DNA of 64,000 bases, taken from Hedera helix. Lineage: Eukaryota > Streptophyta > Magnoliopsida > Apiales > Araliaceae. Location: NCBI GenBank assembly GCA_947179155.2, contig OX359275.1, positions 37,258,808-37,322,807 of the forward strand. The letters are read 5' to 3'. Under the pieces are notes generated by a model. It was given only the letters and a program-made list of their open reading frames with translations, was not told the DNA's origin and did not search any database. Below, piece after piece: positions 1 to 12,658 of this stretch; position 1 is the first letter of the stretch; every line of letters starts with the position of its first letter. The translations under genes and the position numbers were made by a program.

Positions 1-798
1 AATTCTAAAACACATTAATACAAGTACTTTGACTTGATTAAATTTACTATCTTTTATCATCAACTTGGGTTTATAATTTAATTACCCATACCCATGTAGT
101 TATTCCTACATTGGGTTACTCAATTAACTTATCCATCTTCATACAAGTATTCCCATATTGGGCTAACACATATAATTCTTTTTGGCTAGTCCACTAGTAG
201 TAATTAAATTACTTGAACTCTCCATGAGGCTTTAATCCATAATTTATTTGGACCTCTCTATAATTACCAACAAGACTTACAATAATTAACATATTGGCCT
301 TGTTTTAATTTCACTTTGGAATTCTATACATAAACTTATTAATTAAGTTAATTACTTAACTAATCACTTCACATTATTGTCATCCTAGACAATCATCCTA
401 GCTTTTTCACAACTTCAACTCATAACTAATATAATTAACCTAAGTAATTATATTTCACGACTTTCCTTCTTACTTCTTAATTAAACTAATTAATTTATTA
501 GCTTAATTGAGTATTAACTTACTCATCCTCTTATTTGGCTAACAAGCTCACTTTAGGTATATACATATATATATCCACCTTCACTTTTCAATTGAATTTA
601 TTTCCTTAACAAATTCTCTACATGCATCAATACAATATTCTCACATTTAATTTTTAACAAATCAATTATGTTAAAAAAAAAAAATGTTTACCCATTTTCT
701 ACATATCTTACTTCTCACATTTTAGGTTTTAAACCTTAACCTTTAATAAAATCAATTAAGATATTATTTAAAATCTTGAAAATATCTGGGATATTACA
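1..798. mobile_element. Right-hand part of an LTR (partial, runs off window start)
   Basis: The stretch has no gene. It ends in GGGATATTACA at 788-798, which resembles the ...TTACA right terminus common to plant Ty3/Gypsy LTRs and the ...GGGTCTTACA end of the complete solo LTR at 52141-55133. Its composition, with short blocks built on TTGGGCTAA-like and AATTAA words, changes after 798. The left end lies outside the window, so neither the target duplication nor the element class can be checked. This is an inference from the terminus and composition only. Confidence 0.4.
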
Positions 799-1270
799 TC
801 TGCAAGGTCTTGTTTACATGAAGGTAAACCCTAATTACTATTCATGTGAGTAGAATTTTACGAAACTATCAATTTTTTTATTACTAGAAAGTCGTAACTT
901 TCTACTGTGACATTTGAAAAAGGAAACAAACACCATTGATTTCATTATTTGGTCAGAAAACCTAAGTTTGTTTGCTTTCTAACTCTGAATTAAAAAAAAA
1001 CAATTTTAGTTTATGGAAGCTAACACTTTGGTGTGGTCCTGTATCCATCTTGTCGAGGATCATAATGGGTGTCAAATTTGTTTGGTGCAACGTCACGAGT
1101 CTTCTTTTTTTATTCTCTTAACATCAAAGTCCATGTTACATCAAGAGCGGTTGTATAATGTTACCGTTTCTCCTACCTGTTAGAACAGCGTGCAACATGT
1201 AGAATTTTTTCTCTCTCTAAAATTATAAATAATGGAGTTGTTATTTGCCCTGTTCTATTCAAAAAAAAAG

Positions 1271-1410
1271 AAATTAATATTTTCACATAATTTTTTAATA
1301 TTTTTATATGAAAAATGTCTATAAAATTTATAATGACGGTTTTGACCGTGTCTATAACGACACTTTGTATGTAAAAATATCAAAAAACTATATAAAAATA
1401 TCATTTTCTT
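1271..1410. mobile_element. Fold-back MITE, GATATTTTCA family (copy 1)
   Basis: The two halves are imperfect inverted copies: AATATTTTCACATAA on the left and TATAAAAATATCATT on the right, around a core with GACGGTTTTGACCGT and CTATAACGACAC. The same layout and core words recur near 44421, 57296 and, less clearly, 63156 and 63693. It is non-coding and too short to be autonomous. Confidence 0.55.
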
Positions 1411-2161
1411 AAAAAAAAGGTCTCATTTATTAAAAAAATATAAAAATATGAAAGTATTTCAAATCTATTCATAATAATAATATAAAATAACGCAATATTT
1501 TACAAATTTGAGGTGATACTTATTTCAAATTTAAATTTGAACCTAATCGTTACGCAAATACTCAAATATTACAACCATAAGTGCTCTCTCTTTCTCACAT
1601 CTCCTCCTCCTCCTGTTCAGAAGTACAAGCGAAACAAAAAATAAATGATGACAATTAAGGAAAGGTGAGTCTTTTGTTGTTCTGTCATTCTTTCATAACT
1701 AACGGCATTCTTTTAGAAATTAGAAGAATTTTTATCTATTACAACTATCACTCCTCCTTTTTATTATTTAGTTATTTTAAAAAAAAAATATTCTTTTTAA
1801 AATATAAAATATTATATATATATTTTAAAAAAAATCTAATCATTTTCAACCGTAACTGTCTCTACTGCCATGTCTCATTAATTCTTATAATTAAAAAAAA
1901 CAGCATACTGCAACCTAACAAAACCCATGTGCAGGTTGGAGAATTTTACACTCTCCTTCGGTGGAAACTTTTAAATGGTAAATGAAAAATAACATAATAA
2001 TATTAATAGGAAAAGTGTAAGTATACTATAATATATCCGAGCATTATAGTCATTTATATTATTAAAAATATATATACGACACGAATTTTAATATAAAACA
2101 CATTTTTTAATATAGTGATTAAATATTATACATATAAACTTATTTATATTAATATTAATTA

Positions 2162-2409
2162 CGCCCTCCATCCTCGTAAGAATAGCCTAAGGTACATTAT
2201 TTTTATTTTCAAAAAAATGACAAAAAGTACATAAATCAAAAGGAAAAGATGTCATTTAGTAGTCTACTAGTGTGTGTGTGTATATATATAACTCATCATT
2301 TTATGTAATTTTGCTGTATTTAAAGATAAAGTTTTAATTTTTTATATTTTCTTTTTCCTATTTTAATTGTTTAATTTGTGTGAAAATATAATTTGGAGAA
2401 CGGATGGAG
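2162..2409. mobile_element. Stowaway-like MITE
   Basis: The left end CGCCCTCCATCCTCG and the right end CGGATGGAG (reverse complement CTCCATCCG) match the Stowaway terminal type CTCCCTCCGTCC. A TA lies directly outside each end (2160-2161 and 2410-2411), as expected for Tc1/mariner-type target duplication. The 248-bp interior is AT-rich and non-coding. Confidence 0.65.
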
Positions 2410-4832
2410 TATACTTCTTTCATTCGCATGATGTTATGAGTTTTGTTTTTACTTTTGAAGTTTATTAGAAGTATTTGGGCATAATATTTTTGAGTAATAT
2501 TGTTTTATGCTAACTTTTGAGTGGTAAATTAAAATTAATATTAAGAAAAGTCTTTTTAGCATGTTAGATCCATACTTTAAAATTTGAAGAAAAATAAAAA
2601 TAGGGAATTGATATTTTTATAAGTAAAAAATAATAATTCTACAACGTCTCTCTCATATGAATAAAAGATGAGTCCCACATTCATATAAAGAAGACTTTGT
2701 GAAAATATCAAAATTTATTTATAAAAATATTAATTTGCTAAAAATAAATATAAAACTCTTTCAGGAATGTATAACAAAATTTCATTATTCCCACTTTAAA
2801 GGCACTCTCAAAAAATTTCTTTTTTTTTTTTTTTTTCCTTATGGAGGAGACAATAAGATTAATATAAATTATAAATTAAGGAAATTAGATGTATAAACAT
2901 TATAAAAAGAAAAGGAACAAAGAGATTTTTTTGATGAGATTATTAGATCGGGATGTAAAAAAATATTTAATAAGGATAATATTACATACATAATTTTGAC
3001 ATATAAATTAAAATATAAATTTTTATTTAATTATTAAAAATAAAGTTTGATATAAATTTATATATTAAATTTTAATAATTTAAATTTATGTCTCAAAATT
3101 ATATACTTAGAATTATTCAATTGTTAAAAAAAGAATAACGTGAGAGGGAGGTAACAAACGACGCCATTGTGGTCCACTGTTACATTTTTTAGGCGTGCAA
3201 TGCGGGTCCCGTCTGTAGGCCGCTGAAACAGGTGTAATCAAAATTCAAGTGGGGACTTCACTAAACAAAGCGACTGCAGAAAGAAGGAAATTGATATTTT
3301 TGCAGTGGGGCCATTTTTACGAAATGATTTTTATATATAAAATATTATAAAAAATTTATAACAACAATTTTAATATATAAAATATAATTATAAATATATA
3401 ACGAAAATTTTAATATATAAAATATAATAATAAATATATATTGAAGGTTTTAAAACAATGTAAAAAATGGAAATAACAGTTCCCAAAAAGAACAACAAAA
3501 GCTAAGTAAAGATAAGAACATATGTAGTGGTAGAGGAGAGAGAGAGTAGAGAGAGAAAGTGAGAAGCTTCTGAAACCTTGGAGAGTGGAGGATGGGTCCA
3601 TGCTCCATAGTATGCTACTTAGCCATAAGTAATCCAAGGTATGTAAGGCATTTGATTTTACTTCCATCTCAATCCATCTAATCTTTCTTTCACTTGAATA
3701 CCCTTTTACCCTTTTCTTTTTTGTTGTACCATTTGCTTCAAGCTGCTCCAATTGATACACACTCTCAACTTTCTCCATTTCCCTGTGTTTTCACAAATTA
3801 GTGCTCCTGGAATGGCAGTTTTCGGGTCTTAGATCCCTTCAATTTTCAGGGAAAAGGTATTTTTCCAGATCTGAATCACATTGCCCCAACCACATTTCTT
3901 TATTGCGTTCTGTTGGCTTTACTTCATCTCTGTTCTGAGTAGATCTTGGAAATTTTAAGGCTTCTTTTCTGTTTGTCATGGTATTTATTATTGTAATTTT
4001 ATTTCTGCATTTTTTTTTTAATTCAAGTGAATGATTTTGCTCTCTTTTTTTTTTTCAAATAAAAAGGTTATAACTTTTAGTGATAGTTATGATAGTTTAC
4101 GGTTTAATGGGCGTGTAAGAGTAAAGCTTCAATTTTTCGTTTGAGTTGTTTTAGTATGTAGCATTTGTTTTGATTTCGGGGTTAATTGTGAGGTTTCAGT
4201 ATCAATTTATTGCAAATTTCACTCTCTATGAGAGGATAGTTTTGAATGTACTTTAAATAGTTACCGGGTTTTTACTAATCAGGCTTATTGTTCAAATATT
4301 TGTTTTGTTGTTTTCTTCCCTTCATTATATTTGTTTATCCATTTGTATAATTGTTAGAAAACAAACTTTGCGATAGTTAAGGAGATCAATGAATCATATA
4401 ATGTATCAACAAAAATGCTTGAATTCAACTGTTTTATGCTTAATGATTGTGTAGCAACTATCAAGTGATGAGCTAGTAAAAGATAATTTTTCAATTTTTG
4501 TCTGTTATTTCTTTTTGATTATTTATTGCATCTTTTAAGCACATATTGCTGAGAACTATTTGAACGAGAGATTCTGCACCAGTCATTTTTTAGTAGCTCA
4601 TCTGAAGGTTGTCTGATTTGAAATGTAAGACGATGATCATATTAAGCAAAGTGTATGCTGTGATTATTTTACCTTTGAACTTTTTATACTTTTCTATATT
4701 TTTGTAACATATAGTATCTTTTAGCTCACCAGAGCTTTGTACAAGTCACTTTTCACCATATCTCGGCTTACATATTTGGAAACATGCAGGCTATTTTCAG
4801 GCTCCAGTATATCTGACGGAGATCTGTGAGCA

Positions 4833-7800
4833 ATGGGTAAATCTCCAGGAAAATGGATCAAAACTGTGATTTTTGGGAAGAAATCATCAAAATCAAATTT
4901 CTCAAAAGTGAGGATTGTTTATTTGAGATCTATATATTTGTTGCTACTGATTTCTTTTTCTTTTTTCCACTCACTGTTCATGTTTGTAGATGATCTTTCT
5001 CTTTGTCTCACTTGCTATGTGCACATATGTTTTAAGATCTCGGAGACTGTCTGAGCTGTTACGAACTATTGTGGGCCTTGTGGCCGGTTGGGTTTGGCTT
5101 TTTTTTGACACTGGAAGGGTTTTTCCATTTTGAACAGCAGACCGCCTGATTATCAATTTTGAATAACACAATTCTTGAGTCTCAATGGGAATGATTAAGA
5201 TTTCACTTTCACATTTTTATGAGTCTTTTCATGATTTGTTCATTAATGTGATTTAATAAATTGATTCGTTGAGGCTTTGTGCCTTATGATGTTTATGGTT
5301 GACTTTTAATTCGAATGACTCGAGCCTGCTTAGACAGTTCTCTTTTCCTATTTTTACCTTTTAGGATTTGAGGACTCTTTAGGAACGTAGTCCTTTATAG
5401 TCCAGTAGTTGCTTTGTGGATTTGTGTTATCCAGTATTGCCAAGCGTGGATAATCAGTCCCTTCTTTCAACTTGTTTGCAACTTTGCATCACAGCTCAAA
5501 GCCTCCTTCATTTTTCCTTGGCCTCATATCTGGAATTATGTTCTCTACTTCTCTTTAGCTTCCTTCACTTACTGAACACCTATGAAATAACTTCTTGACC
5601 CTTTCACAATAATGAGATACATTACTTCTTATTGGTATATTGGTCTAGTTATCTCCAACCTAAGCTCAGAGACGACATGAGGTTTGCCTTTCAAGAGGTT
5701 AAGAATTAAGATAAGTGGTTACTTGCTTTAAACCTTCTAAGGGGCTATGGCACCTCATCAGTTGCCACTGACAAGAAGTCTGAAAAATGAGTTCACATCT
5801 TTAAGATATGAAATATATCATAATTTGACAGCCGGCGACTGACCATTGCATGATGTTGATCAAGGATTTTGGTCTCGCTCCATATGTTCATACTAGTGGT
5901 ATCTTATATCTTGTGTGTAACAATGTTAAGTTGCATGGGACCTACACTTAACGAGTTTAAACTTTGAAGTTCTCTTACCCCAAAAAAGAAGAAGAAGAGA
6001 GTTTGAAGTTCTCTTTCTGACTGATTTGGATTTCATGATAATTATTGTTTCAGTCAGCCGACTAATATGAGAAGCCTTTTCACAGGTTTTTATATTGTTT
6101 TATTAATCTATTCTATAATCTGCACATCTATGTTTAGTGATTTTTTTCAAATAAATTTTCTGTAAGAATTTGAGGGCAATTAACATAATTGCTGTACATG
6201 ATGATATATTGATTCTGAATGCAATAATTATAATTATAATTATAATTATATATATATAGACACACGCACACACACACGTATTGGGGTTATTGATAGGCAC
6301 TAAATTATGTATTACATTTTCCCATATTGAACTCCTGATTAAATTTACTCTTTCTAATTGCTGAAAGTGGTTATGTGGTATTACTGATTCTCTTTTCTGC
6401 TGCTTCTTCATCCATCAAAAAGTCTAAAAGTTTCATGTCTTGCTGCAGCTATTCAACTTATTAGTTTGCTCCATCTCTGATTGTTTAAAACATCATCCAT
6501 TTATATAATTGAGAAAATAGTTTCATGTGATTCAGTTCCAACTTCAAAGTCTGTTATTTTAGAAAGTTTTTTGTTCTTACACTCTTCATGTCCTTCACAC
6601 ATCTGTACTGCATTGGGTAATATATGTTGCTCTTGATATTGCTTCTGATATATAGAACAATCAATTTTTTTTTCCCGTTTGGAGTTACAAAACTCTTTCT
6701 CGATATTTCAAGTGCTAAAATTTACAATACTGACTGGTAATATTGTATGAAGGATGTTAATATTGAGAGTGCTGCTAAGGCACCATCTAGTGATTTTGCT
6801 GTGAATCCTCCAGTTGTCTTTGATCCGGCTCTTCAGACCACTAATACAAGTGGAAATAATACGGAATTCGAGAATGGAGTTGAGAACTTACCATCTTCTA
6901 AGGTTACATTATTACCTGGAACACAAGGTGGAGATGGACATGGTACCCCCATATTAAATTCAGCAGAAAGTGATGAAGTAAACAGGCAACAGCAAGCTGC
7001 TACAAAAGCACAGGCTGCTTTCAGGGGCTACTTGGTAAGATTCTGTTTCATAGTGTACTGCACCTATGACAATCAGCTCATTGCTAAGAACATAGTGAAA
7101 CTGATTTTTTTAATTTTCTTGTGCATTCGTAACTCTGTAAATATGATTTTTGTTACTGCTTTTGTTTATCATATCCATTAGCTTTGACCACTGCTTTTCT
7201 TGCCACAACAATTCTGCTTGGGACTTTGATTTGGGTTTTGCTATTTACCAAATCTGTGTATAACAGAAATAGATAATTGGACTTTTGCAGAAATGTTAAT
7301 GTAGATTCTATTATTTGCTGCTCTTAAATTTATATTTTTATGAACGCAGTATGGTTAAACACATTTGACTTGCTGAGAAAGTTCCCAAGGATTCTGAATC
7401 ATGTGATATTCTTCATATTTCACAAGTTATTATGTTTGTTAATGGTTTGTCCACATAGAATTCTAGTTTCTAACCAGAACATATGAACACTGGGTTCTGA
7501 TGTGAGTCTGGTGAGTAAACATGCCTCCGTAGAATTGTAGAACTAATATATGTGAGTAAACATATTCGCTTTATTTGTGTTTGTGTGTGTCCAATTTTTT
7601 GTGGCTTTTGGTGTGTATGTAATTAAGCAAAAATGCAATGCAATGCAATCGTATGTAGTTCCTCATTTTTTTGTTGACTTTTTTTCTGATAATAATTTTG
7701 GTCCTTAAAGTTTAATATTCAACAAAAGTTCATTAAAAAATTTATGTCCAAGCGTTCTGATACAACCCTTAATATTCGGGTAAAAAAGTGGACAAAAAAG

Positions 7801-10800
7801 CAGGTCTCGCTTTCCCTGACAGGTGTGTTTAGGTCGAAATATTGTTACTAAGCAGAAAGTAATTGGTACCTGAAAGCTTGTGTAGACTTGCATAGTCTAC
7901 ATTAACCACTTAGAAGACTCGTTTCTACTACAAGAGAATTCCAGCAAATCTGTGTATATGTATGCAGGTGCGGGGTTTTCATATGTACTATAATTAGTGG
8001 AACTTGAGTGGAGTTGGATAATGCATGAATGTCTGATAACGTTTAGTTTTTAGATTTTAATATGTCAGGGCTCATGAGCATTAGTTATAAGTTACTGTGA
8101 GCATTGATAACATCAAAATAATATTATTATTTGTTGTTAGTAAAAAAACACAGATCCATGCCTTTCTTCTCCCTCTCAGGGATGTCATTTAGAAATATAT
8201 CCCTTGGTTATAATATTAATATAATTGGATATTTGTTCTAATGTGAAGGCACGAAGGGCATTCTGGGCCCTGAAGGGCATCATACGGTTGCAAGCACTTG
8301 TTCGTGGGCACTTGGTACGACGACAGGCTGTTGCAACTTTGCAATGCTTGCAATCAATTGTTAAGTTCCAGGCACTGGTTCGCGGGCGAATTGTCAGACT
8401 TTCTGATGCTGGACGTGAAGTTTTTAATAAGTTTGGGGAACGTACGGTAACTACTTGATTGCTTAGCTCATGAGTTGTACTTATAGATGACCATAATCCT
8501 TTTATTATCTTAACAGATAGTGTTGATATCTTAATGACTACTCTCTTGGAATGCTTTAGCATTTTAATTCTTGTTCTTCTCAGGCACAGAGTATTCTGTT
8601 TTTATTGATATCGTTCGTCATATCTAACATTTTGATTTGATTAATTGTTAAGCATGTATTTTGCGACCCTGTTTTCTTTGGCCATATTTACTAAAGAAGT
8701 GTGTAAATTTTGTAAGTTGCACTCCTTTATTGTGAGGAAAAAAGGGAAAATTAGGCAAGGATGGGGGGGTTGGTAGTGACCAAAGTCCCTTGTGGCTGCT
8801 GAACGCTTACCTTTGTGAGGGTATTCTGGTATGCCTTTGCAAGCTCGTTCAGACACAACTCCCCCCACCCCTCGTTCATGTACACACCCTAAAAATAGAA
8901 AAAGAAAAAACGAGTGAGAGAAGGGGAAAAAGTGTAAACTTTTGACATAGCACGCAACTACTCTGAGTGTCACTTGTTGTCCAAATATATTTTATAGGCT
9001 CTACTTTGTCCATTTACTTTTCTGAACTGCGAATCCAGCTTTGTGAGTAAATCTTCCTATTTCCCATCATACTCTAAACCCTTGATATAGTATTTACTTT
9101 CTATCTGTATTAAACATGAGTGACATGTTACTCAAATTTAATACTATATTTAGCTATATTTGATGTAGAAAGCTGTGAAATTGGAATCCGAAGCAAAACC
9201 AATATTCTTGCAATTTATTTTTTTTTAATTTTTTGCAGGATGTATCAATAAAGATTTGTATAAATTCTATATGTAAAATTTTCTTATACAAAAAGCAATA
9301 TTGAGGATATAGATAGATCAACAAAAAAGGATTAGAACACCATTTGAGTTATTCCTGCTTCATTAACAAACATAATCAAATTATCATCAGTAACCATTTT
9401 GTGATGACAAAAATAATGGTTTATAGAAGCCTCTATTGTTTTGGCAATATGCAGCTCAGAAAGTAATGTTATCTAGAACAATGTCATTTAATCTTTTGAA
9501 GTCCTTTGTGACTTGTCCAAACTTAAAGTACCTCATCACCTAAATATCTCAGAATCAAGTTTAATCAGTTTTCATTTAATTATTATTTTATTGATTTAAT
9601 CTTCACTTGAAAATTAAACAAGCATCCAGAAGATAAAAGGAGACTAGGCAATATGGTAAAAAATGAGTAGTCAGACTTATCATGAAGACAAAACTTCCTT
9701 GGTTGATTAGAAAATTGCTGGTCTATTTCTTGAGTACTCAAATGGTACTCTTTGTTGTTAGTTAGTTGCCTTCATCTATTTCAATCACTCGGGACAAGTT
9801 CATCATCGTGTCTTCTTCACAATGTTTCTCAATAACTAATATTGTCTATATTATATGTTCTATGATGTATCAGGATAAACGTGTAGACATGCTTGGAGTA
9901 AATATGTTTCTCGTATCAATGAACCGATCAACTAATCCTTTTATTAGGAAGGTACGCTCAACTATTATGTTATATTTAACATGCCTGAAACTTTATTCTC
10001 GATTCTCAATATTTTTAAATTTTTATTGGGGGTTGGATTTTTGGTTGGGTGGAAATCCAAAAGCAAAAGCCCAAGTGCTCACATTCATAGGGAAGGAGGG
10101 TTCTAGGTGACTTCATAAGGGGTTGCGGGCAATCTAATCCCATTTCCCTCAGTAGAGTAGTCTAGTCATTACTTGACTGTAATAATATTTAAGTGGGATT
10201 TATTTCTTTCTCTTCCTTCTCAAATATAGCCTTCCTATGTGCACCAAGATGTGCAGAGAAATAACTATAGCCTTGTAACTACACCTGAAATATAGTCATA
10301 TTTTATCCTTGAGAGACCCCCCCCTCCTTTCTGTGTTAAGGGCCTTTATGAAATTAACATGCTAAAAGTGAAGGTGGGGTTCTCTTAGATATTAATCTCA
10401 AGGTTTTGTATTGCTTAATGATGATATCAAGGCATTTATATATGTACTGATTACTGAACCACTTTTTATTATTTTTTTATAAGTTACTGAATCCCTTATT
10501 ATTACAAGTTGTAAAGCTCCAATAGTACCCTTGGTAAGAGGTACAAGCTGATACTTTATAAGTTTGATGAATTGGAAAGTGCCTTTACTTGTTAGTATCA
10601 CAGAGAGCTGTGGTTTGTTGATTCGTTGACAGCATTTTTTGTTGGTTATTGTAGCTTCTAGCTTCATCGCCTACTGCTATGCCCCTAAGTCTCCAGTATG
10701 ATTTAGTTGAACCAAATTCAGCTTGGAACTGGCTTGAGCGGTGGTCGTCATCTTGCTTTTGGGTGCCACTTGCACGGCCAAAGAAGATTATTGATGCAAA

Positions 10801-12058
10801 GCCTAAAAGAAAGCAGGCTAACATGCAAACTGAAGAAATAGAAGCGACAAGACCAAAAAGAAGTGTGCGGAAAGTTCCCGCAATAAATGGTGACAGTAGC
10901 TCGTTGCATTCCTCAGAATATGAAAAACCTAGACGTAATTCCAGGAAAGTTTCAGGCCATCAGGCAGAATCAGTGCAAGAGCAACCTCAAAATGAACTCG
11001 AGAAGGTTAAACGTAACCTGAGAAAAGTCTCCTTATCTGCCTCATTGCTTTGTGATAAACCAGAACCTGTAACTGAGAAACCACAGCAAAATCAGAGAAA
11101 AGCATCTGGCTCCCCGGCTCCTGATGTCTCCTTATCTGCCTCATTGCCTTCTGATAAGCCAGAACCTGTAACTGAGAAACCACAGCAAAATCAGAGAAAA
11201 GCATCTGGCTCCTTGGCTCCTGATGTTTCTGAGCAGGTTGTGGATCATACTACTGAAAAATTAAGTGATTCAGCTGTTGCATTATCCAAACAGCCTGTGA
11301 CAGAAGTACCTCCAGAACCGTTGGCAGTGGATAAACCAGTTGATATTCAGAGCGATAATTTCCCTGCTGTTGAGCTACATTATTTAGAAAACAGTGAGAA
11401 GGCCGAGAACAGTCCTAACGAGAATCAAAACTATGAGGAAGATCAAACTAGCAAGGAAAACCGGAGAACTAGGAGGAGAAAATCTTTACCTGTGAAGCAG
11501 GAATATCCTGAGAGTGTTTCACAGAACACACCCACCTTGCCAAGCTATATGCAAGCAACTGAATCTGCGAAAGCAAAACTTAGAGCACAAGAATCCCAAA
11601 AAAATGGTGATGATGAGGTCGAAAATGGTTTCACCAGGCGGTATTCTCTGCCTGCCTCCACCAATGTCAAAGTGAACTCTCCATCACCTCGAATGCAGAA
11701 GCCGCTACAAGCAAATGGCAAAGGGGGAAGCAAAAGTAACAGATATCTTACTTCCTCTAGAGATGGTAAGAGTAGCATTTTTAATAGCACTTTCACTTTA
11801 TTTTTTTAATGTTTTAGCAATTCTGTTATGCATTTATCAGTAATATCTTATTAAATTGATATCGGTGGTCTTTGTTGCATATGTTTTATATCTTGTGTTA
11901 TAGTAGAGTATCCTGCAGGAAATTGTGTCATGTTCTTTGCTTACATTACTAGATATTCTCCTGCAATTTTGAACTTGATGTGCTCATTTGAATGTTATTT
12001 TAATTGTACACACGCCTACAAATTCTGAACTTGTGCCAGTTACTTTTTGTATGTTTGT

Positions 12059-12117
<59 letters not shown>

Positions 12118-12435
12118 CGGGAAATATGGAAAGATATCAAACTAGTAGATTCATATGCATGATTTTCTTTGACTATATGGTCCCATCTTTGATAGTGAGG
12201 TTTCTGTTTGTTTGCAATCTCCAATTTCCAGCAACTGATTTTGATGTTCTAAAAATTATGCCCGCGGTTCCAAAATATTGATCACTTGCCTCAGTAGAAT
12301 ACTAAGATAAGTAATGTTATAATACTCTGGAACGTAGAGATAGTATGATAATTGTGAATCATTTTATTTCCTGATTAACTTTGTGGATACTTTTTCATTT
12401 CAGAGAAGTTTCTCCAGGCTGGATGGAAGAGGTGA
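4833..12435 (+). CDS. IQD31-like: IQ-domain calmodulin-binding protein, IQD31-like, 6 exons
   Basis: Exons 4833-4907, 6753-7034, 8249-8446, 9874-9951, 10655-11765 and 12404-12435 give 591 codons; all introns are GT-AG and phases close. The N-terminus MGKSPGKWIKTVIFGKKSS is the conserved basic start of this IQD subgroup. Residues 109-128 (AQAAFRGYLARR), 131-148 and 155-169 form three IQ-like repeats, and the intron after residue 119 splits the first IQ motif, a hallmark of the family. A DUF4005-type segment (PSYMQATESAKAK) starts near residue 507, and the end EKFLQAGWKR is typical. IQD proteins bind calmodulin and usually act as scaffolds on microtubules or at the plasma membrane. Residues 337-402 hold a near-exact 33-residue duplication. 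The exon 2 acceptor has a weak pyrimidine tract, so a small missed exon between 4908 and 6752 is possible. A leader intron around 3856-4789 is likely. Confidence 0.92.
11030..11227 (+). repeat. In-frame 99-bp tandem duplication in IQD exon 5
   Basis: Two consecutive 99-bp units (11030-11128 and 11129-11227) encode 33 residues each, built around DKPEPVTEKPQQNQRKASGS. They differ at only a few positions, so the duplication looks recent. It lies in the low-complexity Lys/Pro/Glu-rich linker between the IQ region and the C-terminal motif and does not disturb the frame. Confidence 0.9.
12062..12114 (+). repeat. (TC)n microsatellite in IQD intron 5
   Basis: About 53 bp of uninterrupted TC dinucleotides lie inside the last intron, roughly 290 bp before the final short exon. 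Confidence 0.95.
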
Positions 12436-12621
12436 GTTTGGTTGGCTTTAAAATGTTGTAGGTAGTGACTACTTTGTTGATGCAGCTCTTGGTTTTGTTT
12501 TCATCGGAAGAAATCCTGTTGTAAAGAAATGGAGCTTGACCAATAACAGTTGTTTGGTGCAACACACCTTTTGTTTTTAATGTATTCCTTTGTGGTGTTG
12601 GGAGGTAATGTATATTTATAG

Positions 12622-12658
<37 letters not shown>

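Larger units (their letters stand above)
799..3500. other. AT-rich intergenic region with MITE relics, no gene
   Basis: Only short chance open frames occur here, and I recognise no protein. The region contains a fold-back MITE (1271-1410), a Stowaway-like MITE (2162-2409) and AT-rich palindromic stretches near 2010-2115 and 2990-3110. The segment 3150-3300 is less AT-rich and may be part of the promoter of the IQD gene, whose leader probably starts near 3500, but no clear TATA box was identified. Confidence 0.5.

Noticed and set aside
8185..8562. Minus-strand 125-codon frame opposite the IQ exon
   Set aside because: It is antisense to the IQ-motif exon, whose plus-strand translation is unmistakable.
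10398..10824. Minus-strand open frames overlapping IQD exon 5
   Set aside because: They are shadows of the conserved plus-strand IQD coding sequence, which has the family's residues in the right frame.
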